Below are positions 51,163 through 58,940 of a stretch of DNA of 64,000 nt, piece after piece. The translations under genes were made by a program, and so were the position numbers. Location: positions 682,001 to 746,000 of the forward strand of contig OY970250.1 of NCBI GenBank assembly GCA_963715575.1. Reading direction: 5' to 3'. Numbering within the stretch: position 1 is the first letter of the stretch; each line of letters starts with the position of its first letter. The notes under the pieces are model-generated. The model worked only from the letters and a program-made list of their open reading frames with translations. It had not been told where the DNA came from and searched no databases. The stretch comes from AC-32 sp963715575. Lineage in GTDB: Bacteria > Actinomycetota > Thermoleophilia > Gaiellales > Gaiellaceae.

Positions 51163-51425
51163 TGGCGGAGGTGCACCTGCCGCCGGTGCTGCTGCCTCTC
51201 TTCCAGGGGCTGCCGCGCGAGCTCGGGGTCGAGGCCGGGACGGTGCTCGAGGCGATCGACCGCCTGGACGAGCGCTGGCCCGGCTTCCGCGACCGCCTCG
51301 TCGAGGCGGGCCCGGCGCTGCGCCCGCACATCAACGTCTACGTCGACCGCGAGCGAGGCGGGCTCGAGACCGAGCTCGGGACCGCCTCACGCGTCGACGT
51401 GATCGCCGCCATCAGCGGCGGGTAG
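51162..51425 (+). CDS. MoaD/ThiS-like ubiquitin-fold protein
   Basis: The 87-residue protein starts at ATG 51162 inside the overlap with the Asp-box gene. It has the small beta-grasp layout: VHLPPVLLPLF, a helix GTVLEAIDRLDERWPGFRD, PHINVYVDRERGG, and ends VDVIAAISGG. The terminal Gly-Gly is what MoaD and ThiS use to form a thiocarboxylate. It may carry sulphur or be conjugated to a partner; the Asp-box protein is the obvious candidate. Confidence 0.85.
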   Translation: MAEVHLPPVLLPLFQGLPRELGVEAGTVLEAIDRLDERWPGFRDRLVEAGPALRPHINVYVDRERGGLETELGTASRVDVIAAISGG

Positions 51426-51484
51426 ATCGCGCGGCTGTACGGACGCGCGTCGAGAGCGGCTGGCGGCGCAATCCCCTGGGGCCA

Positions 51485-51506
51485 GCGTGCGGGATGTCAC
51501 CAGAGC
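51485..51506 (+). repeat. leader element TGCGGGATGTCACCAGAG, copy 1
   Basis: GCGTGCGGGATGTCACCAGAGC occurs here about 55 bases before the TIR-like gene. A near copy with one extra A (GGGAATGTCACCAGAG) is at 53605-53626, about 36 bases before the SDR gene. A weaker one (CAGAATGTCACC) is near 54434-54444. They could be promoter or mobile-element remnants; not identified. Confidence 0.4.
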
Positions 51507-51560
51507 GTCAGTCGACAGTCCTGCTATCGCTGCGCCCATGTCGGTCATCATGAATCGCGC

Positions 51561-52478
51561 ATGAACAAGCCGCGCATCTTCCTCGGCTCGTCAGGCGAGC
51601 AGGCCAAGCTGCTCCAGGCGATTGCGCGCGGACTCAAGGACATCGCCGACGTCGAGCCCTGGACGACCACGTTCAACCCCGGGCGGTCCACCCTCGACCG
51701 GCTCGTCGAGCTGTCTCAGGAGGTCGATTTCGCGGCGTTCGTGTTCGCCCAGGACGACTGGACCACGACGGAGGCGTCCCAGTCCGGCCAGGCGTCGCCG
51801 CGCGACAACGTGGTGTTCGAGGCCGGGCTGTTCGGTGGCGCGCTTGGCATCCGGCGCACGTTCATCCTCCACGCGACGGGTTCGAAGCTCCCGACCGACC
51901 TGCTCGGGCTGACCTCCGTCCGCTACGACCCGGCCACCACACCCTCGGAGGTTCGCGCGATCAACCAGAAGCTCCGCAACGCGATCGAGACCGAGGGCCG
52001 GCGCGGCCTTGTCGAGGGCCTCTGGTGGCAGCTCTCGCTCACCGCGCGGAGCGAGAAAGAACCGTCGGCGGTGAGCCTCCTGCGCATCTCGCGGGACCGT
52101 GACGGTGACCTGAACGTGACCGGCCGCTCCTGGCAGGAGAACGGCACCCTGTCGGCGCGCTACTGGAGCGAGGCCGCGAAGGAGCGCAAGGAACCAGCCG
52201 GCATCTTCTACGTCTGGAAGGGCGAGCGCCCCCTATCCCCGAATGCCCCGCAACTCGAGGGCACCGGCGAGATCAGGTTGGAGTCCACGGACCGCGCCAC
52301 TGGATACTGGACGACACGTTCGGGTCACGACGCCGCGCTGAATGCCCGAACCGCCGGCGTCTACCAGCGAGCCGACCCCGCAGATCTCCAGATGCTCGAC
52401 AGCGGGAGCGAAGAGGAGCGGGCGGAGCTCATCGCGCAGCGCCTCCGGGAATGGAGGTCGGCCGCGAACGCTTTCTAA
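51561..52478 (+). CDS. TIR-like (CAP12/PycTIR type) nucleotide-binding protein with beta-rich C-terminal domain
   Basis: The 305-residue protein has two parts. Residues 4-125 form a TIR-like domain of the predicted nucleotide-binding type (PF10137): RIFLGSSGEQAKLLQAI, VDFAAFVFAQDDW, and PRDNVVFEAGLFGGALG, where Glu87 sits in the catalytic position of NAD-cleaving members. Residues 154-275 are beta-rich with many Trp and Gly turns (GLWWQLSL, GDLNVTGRSW, GIFYVWKGERP, GTGEIRLES), possibly a small barrel that senses a ligand. In CBASS/Pycsar systems such TIR effectors are triggered by cyclic nucleotides, but no cyclase gene is adjacent. ATG 51561 lacks a ribosome site. Confidence 0.8.
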   Translation: MNKPRIFLGSSGEQAKLLQAIARGLKDIADVEPWTTTFNPGRSTLDRLVELSQEVDFAAFVFAQDDWTTTEASQSGQASPRDNVVFEAGLFGGALGIRRTFILHATGSKLPTDLLGLTSVRYDPATTPSEVRAINQKLRNAIETEGRRGLVEGLWWQLSLTARSEKEPSAVSLLRISRDRDGDLNVTGRSWQENGTLSARYWSEAAKERKEPAGIFYVWKGERPLSPNAPQLEGTGEIRLESTDRATGYWTTRSGHDAALNARTAGVYQRADPADLQMLDSGSEEERAELIAQRLREWRSAANAF

Positions 52479-52493
52479 GCGCTCGCGTCGGGC

Positions 52494-52928
52494 TTACCTG
52501 CGCTCTCCGTCAGAGGGCTCGGAGATCGCCTCGACGAGCTCTCCGGTCTTCTTCTCGTTCTCCACGAGGGCGATATCGGCCTGGGCGACGATCCCGACCA
52601 GCCTTTCGTTTTCGACAACGGGCAGCCGCCGAACTTGGTGGCGGGCCATGAGTTGCAGTGCCTCTTGGAGTTCTTTGTCGGGCTCGACGGTGATGAGGTC
52701 CCGAGAGTAGACGGCCCCAACCGAGGTCACTTTGGGGTCTGCCGCCTCGGCGACCACTCTCGTCGTGATGTCGCGGTCGGTGATCATGCCGACAAGCTTC
52801 TCGCCGTCGGTGATCGGAAGCGAGCCGATGTGGTCCTCTCGCATCAGTCGCGCGGCCTCGACCACCGACGCCGTTGCGCCGATTGAGCGGGGATCGCCGG
52901 TCATCGCGTCGCGAACGCTTTTCGCCAT
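52494..52928 (-). CDS. CBS domain-pair protein
   Basis: ATG 52928 follows GAGGAGG (spacing nine). The 144-residue product consists of two CBS units: VRDAMTGDPRSIGATASVVEAARLM with DHIGSLPITDGEKLVGMITDRDI, then ITVEPDKELQEALQLMARHQVRRLPVVENERLVGIVAQADI. Such free CBS pairs bind adenosine nucleotides and act as energy or stress sensors, also known in actinobacteria as hypoxia-response proteins. The partner is unknown. It lies convergent to the TIR-like gene, 16 bases apart. Confidence 0.9.
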   Translation of the reverse strand: MAKSVRDAMTGDPRSIGATASVVEAARLMREDHIGSLPITDGEKLVGMITDRDITTRVVAEAADPKVTSVGAVYSRDLITVEPDKELQEALQLMARHQVRRLPVVENERLVGIVAQADIALVENEKKTGELVEAISEPSDGERR

Positions 52929-52987
52929 CGTGCGTGCCTCCTCTTCGCTTGCGTGCGGGCCAAGATCCGAAGCCGCGGGCCCTGCCA

Positions 52988-53165
52988 CTACCCCGGCACG
53001 GCGGCAGCGTTCGCCGCGGACACTATCCGCTCATGCGTCTCGTCAGGGTGGGAGACCATCGCGCAGTGTCCCCTCGTGACCTCGATCGTGTCGGCGCCCA
53101 TCCGCTGTGCGAACTGCCTCTCGGCATCGGGTGGAATCACCTCGTCGCTAGACGTTCCGTGCGCT
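52988..53165 (-). pseudogene. 3' fragment of an alpha/beta hydrolase gene
   Basis: On the minus strand the frame GTSSDEVIPPDAERQFAQRM, then GHCAMVSHPDETHERI ends at TAG 52988-52990. These are the acid and histidine regions that close an alpha/beta hydrolase (chloroperoxidase/esterase type). The nucleophile part is missing and there is no start codon, so this is a remnant of about 59 codons. It abuts another decayed gene. Confidence 0.75.
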
Positions 53166-53187
53166 CGTTGCTAACCGAACGGAGGCT

Positions 53188-53448
53188 GTGGTGGTTCGCT
53201 TGTTTGTGCGCCTCAACGTCGCCGATTACGAGACTTGGAGGAAGGGCCGCCGCGTTTCAGTCGGTCGACGATCCGAACGACCTCACCGTATGGCACGAGT
53301 TCGAGACTTCCGAAGTGGCCAGAGCTTTCGTCTCGTCCGATGCTCTACGGAACGTCATGCGCAGCGTGCAGGCGTCCAGGGTGATCCCCAGATCTGGTTC
53401 GTCACTGAGAGCTGGCGGCCAGCACCCTATTTCGCATCAAGCCTCTAG
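53188..53448 (+). pseudogene. ABM-like (antibiotic biosynthesis monooxygenase domain) small protein, disrupted
   Basis: GTG 53188 has GGAGG before it and starts VVRLFVRLNVADYETWRK. After about 53245 the expected sequence is in another frame: FQSVDDPNDLTVWHEFETSEVARAFVSSDALRNV. It then returns to the first at GVQGDPQIWFVTES. Besides the two frame changes, about a dozen residues between the first and second blocks are missing compared with the usual small ABM-like proteins. So it is a damaged gene. Confidence 0.75.
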
Positions 53449-53604
53449 CTAGCTGAGCCTCACGGACGGTCGACACCTGAGAATGAGACGCCCTCGGGTC
53501 GTGGGGAGCGTCCTAGGCGCGACCCTAAGCCTCTTGTAGGGCCCTTCGACTCTCCCCGCCGCCCGCGTCCAGCCGGCCGCGCCACATCCTCCTCGCCTGC
53601 GCGA

Positions 53605-53626
53605 GCGTGCGGGAATGTCACCAGAG
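53605..53626 (+). repeat. leader element TGCGGGAATGTCACCAGAG, copy 2
   Basis: A near copy of the element at 51485-51506, with one added A (GGGAATGTCACC), about 36 bases upstream of the SDR start codon. Both copies sit in front of plus-strand genes in an island of odd genes. Confidence 0.4.
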
Positions 53627-53661
53627 GCGTCCGGTATCGACGGACGGGGTAGGGCGGGCTC

Positions 53662-54345
53662 ATGGAGCTTGCGGGATGCGCAGCGCTTGTCACGGGAGCG
53701 GCCTCCGGCATCGGTGCTGCGATCGCCGCCGATCTCGAGGCTGCCGGGGCGCGGGTGGTGATCGCCGACCGTGGCGGCTCGCCGATCGTCGTGGATCTCA
53801 GCCGCCCCGGCGACGCTCGACGAATGGTTGCGGAAGCCGTCGAACATCTCGCGGGCCTGGACGTGCTCGTCAACAACGCGGGCGGCTACTCAGGCCCGAC
53901 GTTTCCGACGAACGATGACTGGCGATCGCCGCTCGAGCTCAATCTCCTCTCGGCGATGGAGGCGATCAAGTACGCGCTGCCTTCGCTCGCGAAACGGCCG
54001 GGTTGTGTCGTCAACGTCGCGTCCTCTGCCGCACTCGGGGGCAATCCGTACCGCGGCGTCGAGTACGCGGTTGCGAAAGCCGGTCTGATCCGACTGACGA
54101 GCGCCCTCGGCACGATCGACGGTGTGCGAGTCAACTCCGTCTGTCCGCACACGGTGGCCACCGACGCGGTGCGTCGCTCGCTCGAAACGCGCACGCTCGA
54201 AGAAATCGCTCCGCCCCCCGCGACGCTTCTCGGCCTCGAGGAAGTAGTCGCGGCTGTGCGGCAGCTCATCGAGGACGACTCACTCTCCGGTCATGTGACC
54301 GTACTGACGGGCGGTGAGAGACCACGAGTCCTGCATAGGCGATAG
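53662..54345 (+). CDS. short-chain dehydrogenase/reductase
   Basis: The 227-residue protein has the classical SDR Rossmann fold with TGAASGIG (11-18), NNAGG (71-75) and catalytic Ser121/122, Tyr135 and Lys139 (EYAVAK). The end GGERPRVLH is shorter than in most classical members. It reduces or oxidises an unknown alcohol using NAD(P). ATG 53662 lacks a strong ribosome site. Confidence 0.87.
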   Translation: MELAGCAALVTGAASGIGAAIAADLEAAGARVVIADRGGSPIVVDLSRPGDARRMVAEAVEHLAGLDVLVNNAGGYSGPTFPTNDDWRSPLELNLLSAMEAIKYALPSLAKRPGCVVNVASSAALGGNPYRGVEYAVAKAGLIRLTSALGTIDGVRVNSVCPHTVATDAVRRSLETRTLEEIAPPPATLLGLEEVVAAVRQLIEDDSLSGHVTVLTGGERPRVLHRR

Positions 54346-54458
54346 GAATCGTCGATCGTAACCGCCGTCAACCAGCTCGCCTGATCTGGCGACAGGCGCG
54401 GCGCAGCTAGGGATCGTCGGCTGAGGTTGCTGCAGAATGTCACCCAGCGCGGATCTCC

Positions 54459-55085
54459 TCAGCCGTTAGGACCGACATGGGCCCCTGTCGGAGCCCTACG
54501 CATCGGCCAAACCGGCGGGCCGCCTTCTGGCAGTTCAAACACACCCATGTGCAGGAAGCCGAGCCGCTCGTACAGTGCCGCGCTACGCTCGGTGCTGGCC
54601 TCGATGTACGTCGGTAGCGCAGCCGAATCGGCTCTCTCCAGCGTCGGCTGCATGAGCATCGATCCCACGCCCTGTCCTTGCAGAGCGGTGCGCACCCCGA
54701 CCGTTCGGACGTAGAAGTGAGGCTCACGTAGGTGTCGCTTCGCCATCGCGCGTTGCACTCTTATCGCGCGCGCCAATCGCGTCCTGTACGCCCACATCCA
54801 CTTGAGTGTCTCCTTTCCGGTCGCCGACTTCGGCATCTCCCAGGCGCCGGGTGGCAGCTCGGCCACCGCGCCCTCGTACCCCGACGTCGTCCACAAGGTC
54901 CCCCCATTTGGCAGCACATAGAGCTCGATCTCAACCGCAAGCATCGCTCGTAGCCGCGCCTCCTGCCGCAGACGGCCCGGCCGAAGGAACGTGAACACCG
55001 GGTCGTTGACAAACGCGTCCGCCAGCGCCGCCGCCAGCCTCGGCACCTCATCCGCAGCCGCTGTCCGGACTTCGGTCAGTCTCAA
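54459..55085 (-). CDS. GNAT family N-acetyltransferase
   Basis: A 208-residue protein starting with TTG 55085. The C-terminal half has the GNAT core: FYVRTVGVRTALQGQGVGSMLMQPTLERA with the acetyl-CoA pyrophosphate loop (QGQGVGS), then LPTYIEASTERSAALYERLGFLHMG. The N-terminal half has helices that probably bind the acceptor. Substrate not evident; relatives include antibiotic acetyltransferases. Confidence 0.85.
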   Translation of the reverse strand: MRLTEVRTAAADEVPRLAAALADAFVNDPVFTFLRPGRLRQEARLRAMLAVEIELYVLPNGGTLWTTSGYEGAVAELPPGAWEMPKSATGKETLKWMWAYRTRLARAIRVQRAMAKRHLREPHFYVRTVGVRTALQGQGVGSMLMQPTLERADSAALPTYIEASTERSAALYERLGFLHMGVFELPEGGPPVWPMRRAPTGAHVGPNG

Positions 55086-55166
55086 CGCGATGACGATATC
55101 GTCACCTTCGAAGACCGATCGGCAGGCTCTGACTGAGCGGCGCGATTTAGCGGAGATCAGCCAGCG

Positions 55167-57341
55167 TCAGGCGGACTCGGTCGCGGGCGACGGAGCGGGC
55201 TCACTCTTGAGGAACAGCGCCTTGGCGGCCCACGGCGGCAGCCACCAGTTCCAGTCGCCGAAGAGCCGCATCATCGCGGGCACGAGCAGGGCTCGAATCA
55301 CGGTCGCGTCGAAGATGATCCCGGCCGCGAGGCCGATGCCGAACTGCTTGATGTCGACGCCGGGGCTCGACGAGAGCACGAAGAAGGCGAACATCAGCAC
55401 CAGCGCAGCGCTCGTCACGAGCTTGCCCGTGCGCGCGAGCCCAAGCGAGATCGCCGTGACCGTGTCGCCTGTCTCGTCGTAGATCTCGCGCATGCGCGTG
55501 AGCATGAAGACCTCGTAGTCCATCGAGAGGCCGTAGAGGAACGCGAAGATCATCAGCGGGATCCAGGGGATGATCGAGTGCGTCGCGTTCACGCCCCAGA
55601 TCGCCTTGGAGCCGTGGCCGTCCTGGAAGATGAAGACGATGATCCCGTAGGCGGCGAGCAGCGAGATCAGGTTCAGGACCACGGCCTTGATCGGCAGCAG
55701 GATCGACCTGAACGCCCGCGCGAGCAGGATGAACGTCAGGAGCACGACGAAGCCGAGCACGTAGGGGAAGTTCGAGTAGACCGCGGCCACGAAGTCGCGG
55801 TCCTCGCCGGCGACGCCGCCGAGCGTGCCGTCGGTTCCCTTCAGCGTCGCCCTGACGTCCTTGATCGTTCCGCGCGTGGACTTGGCCGCGCCGTCGGCGT
55901 CGGGGAAGGCCTCGACCAGGCTGTCCGGGCCCTTGCGCCAGGCGGGCGGCGCGGCGGCACCGTCGATGCCGCCGACCCCGCGGACCTTGGTCGCGATCGC
56001 CCGCGGGTCGCCGTTGTTCTCGACGAGCACGACGAAGGGCTTCATCACGCCGGCCGAGATGTCCGCGTCCGTGAGCACCTGGCGGCCGTTGATCGCGTCG
56101 CCCTTCCCGGGGAAGTCCTTGGCCTGCGCCTCGCTGGGGTTCAGATGCGCGCCGTAGAAGACGAGCACGGCGACGATCGCGAGCCCGACGGTCGCCACCG
56201 CCCCGGGGCGGCGCATGACGAAGCGGGCCCAGCGGCCCCAGGGACCGTCCTCGGGATGGCCGCGGTCGACGAGGCGCTTCGGCAGCAGGCGGACGCTGTT
56301 GATCCGCTGGCCGAGCGTCGCCAGCAGCGCCGGCAGCAGCGTGATCGCGGTGATCACGGAGACCGTCGGGATCAGCATCCCGCCGATCCCGATCGAGCGG
56401 ATGAAGGGCAGCGGCAGCACGAGCATCGAGAGCAGACCGACCGCCACGGTCGAGCCCGAGACGATCACCGAGCGGCCCGCGTGCGTCATCGTCTCCACGA
56501 GCGCCGTCTCAGTGTCCTCGCCCTCGCGCAGCTCGTCGCGGAAGCGGAAGATCATCAGCAGCGCGTAGTCGATCGCCACGCCCAGTCCGACGAGCGCGAT
56601 CAGGAACTGGACGATGATCGAGACGTTGGTGATGTAGGTCAGGATCCAGACCAGCGTGAAGGTGTTCAGGATCGCCGCGATCGCGACGACGATCGGCATC
56701 AGCACCGCCGGCAGCGTGCCGAAGACGAAGAAGAGGATCACGAGGCAGCCGAGGCCTCCGATCAGCGCCTCGGTGAGCACGCTCGGACCGCCGCTCTCGC
56801 CGCCGGTCGAGGCGTCGTAGAGCGGGTCACGCCCGGTCAGGTAGGCCTGGACGCCCTCGGGCGCGTTCTGCTTGAGCTTCGCGCGAACCTGGTCGAGGTG
56901 TACCGACGAGCTGAAGGTCGGCGTCTTCGGCGGGTAGATCTCGGCGAACATCGTGTGCCCGTCCTTGGAGACGTAGGCACGGTTCTCGCCGGTCGAGAAG
57001 TAGGAGGAGTCGCGCGAGCCAGGGTTGACCGCCGCGGCAGCCGCGACCGCCTTCTGGATCCCGGGCTGCTTGGTGATGTCGCCGTCGCTGTGGAAGACCG
57101 CCACCAGCGGCGCCTGCTCGCCGGTGCCGAAGGTCTTCAGCGTCTTCTGGTTCGTCTCGTACGACGAGTAGCCCGGGATCGAGAAGCTCTCGAACCAGCG
57201 CTTGGACACTTGGCCCGCCGAGAACGCCCCGAACAGGGTCAACACGATCCAAGCCGCGATCACGACCTTCCGGCGGCGGACGATGAGATGCGCAAGACGC
57301 GCGAGCAGCGGCTGTCCCTCGGGAGTGCTCACGCCGTTCAC
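55167..57341 (-). CDS. MMPL/RND family transporter
   Basis: The protein of about 724 residues has twelve membrane helices in two groups of six. It starts ARLAHLIVRRRKVVIAAWIVLTLFGAFSAGQV, has a large extracellular domain after helix 1, then ALVGLGVAIDYALLMIFRFRDEL, a second extracellular domain, and the second half with LYGLSMDYEVFMLTRMREIYDETGD. The Asp-Tyr pairs (GVAIDYALLM, LSMDYEVFM) carry protons in MmpL proteins. It exports lipids or drugs. GTG 57341 is chosen; the RibD-like gene stop overlaps it (GTGA). Confidence 0.9.
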   Translation of the reverse strand: MNGVSTPEGQPLLARLAHLIVRRRKVVIAAWIVLTLFGAFSAGQVSKRWFESFSIPGYSSYETNQKTLKTFGTGEQAPLVAVFHSDGDITKQPGIQKAVAAAAAVNPGSRDSSYFSTGENRAYVSKDGHTMFAEIYPPKTPTFSSSVHLDQVRAKLKQNAPEGVQAYLTGRDPLYDASTGGESGGPSVLTEALIGGLGCLVILFFVFGTLPAVLMPIVVAIAAILNTFTLVWILTYITNVSIIVQFLIALVGLGVAIDYALLMIFRFRDELREGEDTETALVETMTHAGRSVIVSGSTVAVGLLSMLVLPLPFIRSIGIGGMLIPTVSVITAITLLPALLATLGQRINSVRLLPKRLVDRGHPEDGPWGRWARFVMRRPGAVATVGLAIVAVLVFYGAHLNPSEAQAKDFPGKGDAINGRQVLTDADISAGVMKPFVVLVENNGDPRAIATKVRGVGGIDGAAAPPAWRKGPDSLVEAFPDADGAAKSTRGTIKDVRATLKGTDGTLGGVAGEDRDFVAAVYSNFPYVLGFVVLLTFILLARAFRSILLPIKAVVLNLISLLAAYGIIVFIFQDGHGSKAIWGVNATHSIIPWIPLMIFAFLYGLSMDYEVFMLTRMREIYDETGDTVTAISLGLARTGKLVTSAALVLMFAFFVLSSSPGVDIKQFGIGLAAGIIFDATVIRALLVPAMMRLFGDWNWWLPPWAAKALFLKSEPAPSPATESA

Positions 57342-57919
57342 GCTACCGACGCCTCCGGGGCCTCCGGTGTTGCAGGGCGGTAAACGAGGATGGTCACGCC
57401 GTCCTCGCCGAACGGCTGGGACTTGACAAGTCTGAACGGGAGCTCGGAGTGGGTCTCGCCGAACAGCCGCCGGCCGCTCCCGAGCACCGTCGGGAAGACC
57501 ATCAGCCGCAGCTCGTCCACGAGCCCGCGCTCCAGCAGCGCCTGCACGAGCTGGCCGCTGCCGTTGACGAGCAGCTCGCCCTCGAGCTCGGGGAGCTCGT
57601 CGAGCGTGACGACCCGCGTGTTGTTCCACTCCGGATCGGCCAGCGTGCTCGAGACGACGTACTTGGGCATGGAGTTGAACTTGTCCGCGAACCCGAGCTC
57701 GTCGGTGCGCGAGGGCCAGGCCGCGGCGAAGCCGGCGTAGGTGACCCGCCCGAGCAGCAGCCCGTCGGCGGCCATCACCTCGTCGAGCTTGAAGCGGTCG
57801 CCCTCCTCACCGCGCTCGTAGCGGAAGGCCCAGCCGCCCCGCTCGATGCCTTCGGAGCCGCCCGGGTCCTCGAAGACGCCGTCGAGCGTGACGAACTGCG
57901 ATACGACGATCCTGCTCAC
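57338..57919 (-). CDS. dihydrofolate reductase-fold (RibD C-terminal-like) protein
   Basis: The 193-residue protein has MSRIVVSQFVTLDGVFEDP at the start, GLLLGRVTYAGFAAAWP, YVVSSTLADPEWNNTRVV and LLVNGSGQLVQALLERGLVDELRLMVFPTVLGSGRRLF. These are typical of the RibD_C/DHFR-like group, which binds NADPH and probably reduces a small substrate. It is encoded upstream of and overlapping MMPL by four bases, so the two are coupled, which is unusual and might point to a shared substrate. Confidence 0.88.
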   Translation of the reverse strand: MSRIVVSQFVTLDGVFEDPGGSEGIERGGWAFRYERGEEGDRFKLDEVMAADGLLLGRVTYAGFAAAWPSRTDELGFADKFNSMPKYVVSSTLADPEWNNTRVVTLDELPELEGELLVNGSGQLVQALLERGLVDELRLMVFPTVLGSGRRLFGETHSELPFRLVKSQPFGEDGVTILVYRPATPEAPEASVA

Positions 57920-57949
57920 GGCAACTGAGACGGCGTCAGTCGCCGAAAC

Positions 57950-58609
57950 TCATCGGCCGGGCTGAGGGACGACCCTGATGTACGGCTTGGGCGAGTCCCA
58001 CTCGCCGAAGATCTCCTTCGCCTCGTCGTCCGAGACCGAGCCCGCGATGATCACGTCGTCGCCCTGCTGCCAGTTCACCGGCGTCGCCACCTTGTGCTGC
58101 GCCGTCAGCTGCAGCGAGTCGATCACGCGCAGCACCTCGTCGAAGTTGCGGCCGGTCGTCATCGGGTAGACGAGGATCAGCTTCACCTTCTTGTCGGGGC
58201 CGATCACGAAGACGTTGCGGACGGTCTGGTTGTCGGCCGGGGTGCGGTCGCCCGGGGCGCCGGAGACGTCGTTCGGCAGCATCCCGTAGGCCTTCGAGAC
58301 CTCGAAGTCGGCGTCGCCGATGATCGGGTAGTTGGGCGCGTGGCCCTGGGTCTCCTCGATGTCCTGCGCCCAGCCGGAGTGGCTGTCGACGGGATCCACC
58401 GAGAGGCCGATGATCTTGACGTTGCGCTCGTCGAACTCCGGCTTGATCTTGGCCATGTAGCCGAGCTCGGTCGTGCAGACGGGCGTGAAGTCCTTCGGGT
58501 GCGAGAAGAGCACGGCCCACGAGTCGCCGATCCAGTCGTGGAACGTGATCGGGCCCTCCGTGGTCTGGGCCTCGAAGTCCGGTGCCGTGTCCCCGATTTG
58601 CAGTGCCAT
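57950..58609 (-). CDS. 1-Cys peroxiredoxin (Prx6/AhpC-TSA family)
   Basis: ATG 58609 follows GGGAGG. The 219-residue protein has the peroxidatic Cys45 in FSHPKDFTPVCTTELG and the Prx6-type sequences IIGLSVDPVDSH, DADFEVSKAYGMLP, RNVFVIGPDKKVKLILVYPM and GRNFDEVLRVIDSLQ. No resolving Cys is seen in the C-terminal arm, as in 1-Cys members. It reduces peroxides in the cytoplasm with an unknown thiol donor. It is the next gene upstream of the RibD-like gene on the same strand. Confidence 0.93.
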   Translation of the reverse strand: MALQIGDTAPDFEAQTTEGPITFHDWIGDSWAVLFSHPKDFTPVCTTELGYMAKIKPEFDERNVKIIGLSVDPVDSHSGWAQDIEETQGHAPNYPIIGDADFEVSKAYGMLPNDVSGAPGDRTPADNQTVRNVFVIGPDKKVKLILVYPMTTGRNFDEVLRVIDSLQLTAQHKVATPVNWQQGDDVIIAGSVSDDEAKEIFGEWDSPKPYIRVVPQPGR

Positions 58610-58725
58610 CGTGCCTCCCTTGAACGCGGTCCGACCAAGCGTATTCCCTCTGCACCTTTGGGCCGGAAACCGAAGGCGCCGGTCGTACGTATTGCAAGTC
58701 ATACGCGAGAAATTAGGTGGTGCTC

Positions 58726-58884
58726 GTGAGCACCCTCCACGAACGGCAGACGGAGCGGACGGGCATGGGCTCCTGGAGCCGGGCGAAATGGCTCGTCGTG
58801 CTCGGAATCGCAGCGGCCGTGATCGTCGGCATCGTCCTGATCGTGATGCTGACCGGCGGTGGTCCCGGCGGCGGAACGTACTGA
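58726..58884 (+). CDS. small single-pass membrane protein (52 aa)
   Basis: From GTG 58726 (AGGTGG a few bases before) the frame gives a short polar start, one clear helix (WLVVLGIAAAVIVGIVLIVML) and a glycine-rich end GGGPGGGTY. Stop at 58882-58884 and a strong hairpin directly behind. Conserved-looking in type; no function known. Confidence 0.5.
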   Translation: MSTLHERQTERTGMGSWSRAKWLVVLGIAAAVIVGIVLIVMLTGGGPGGGTY

Positions 58885-58891
58885 GAACGAG

Positions 58892-58915
58892 GGGGCGGCC
58901 GGCGACGGCCGCCCC
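58892..58915 (+). terminator. 9-bp hairpin behind the small membrane gene
   Basis: Bases 58892-58900 (GGGGCGGCC) pair perfectly with 58907-58915 around a six-base loop, seven bases after the TGA of the small gene and before the aminotransferase start. Confidence 0.75.
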
Positions 58916-58940
58916 GCTCCTTCGAGAGTAGGCTTGGCCG

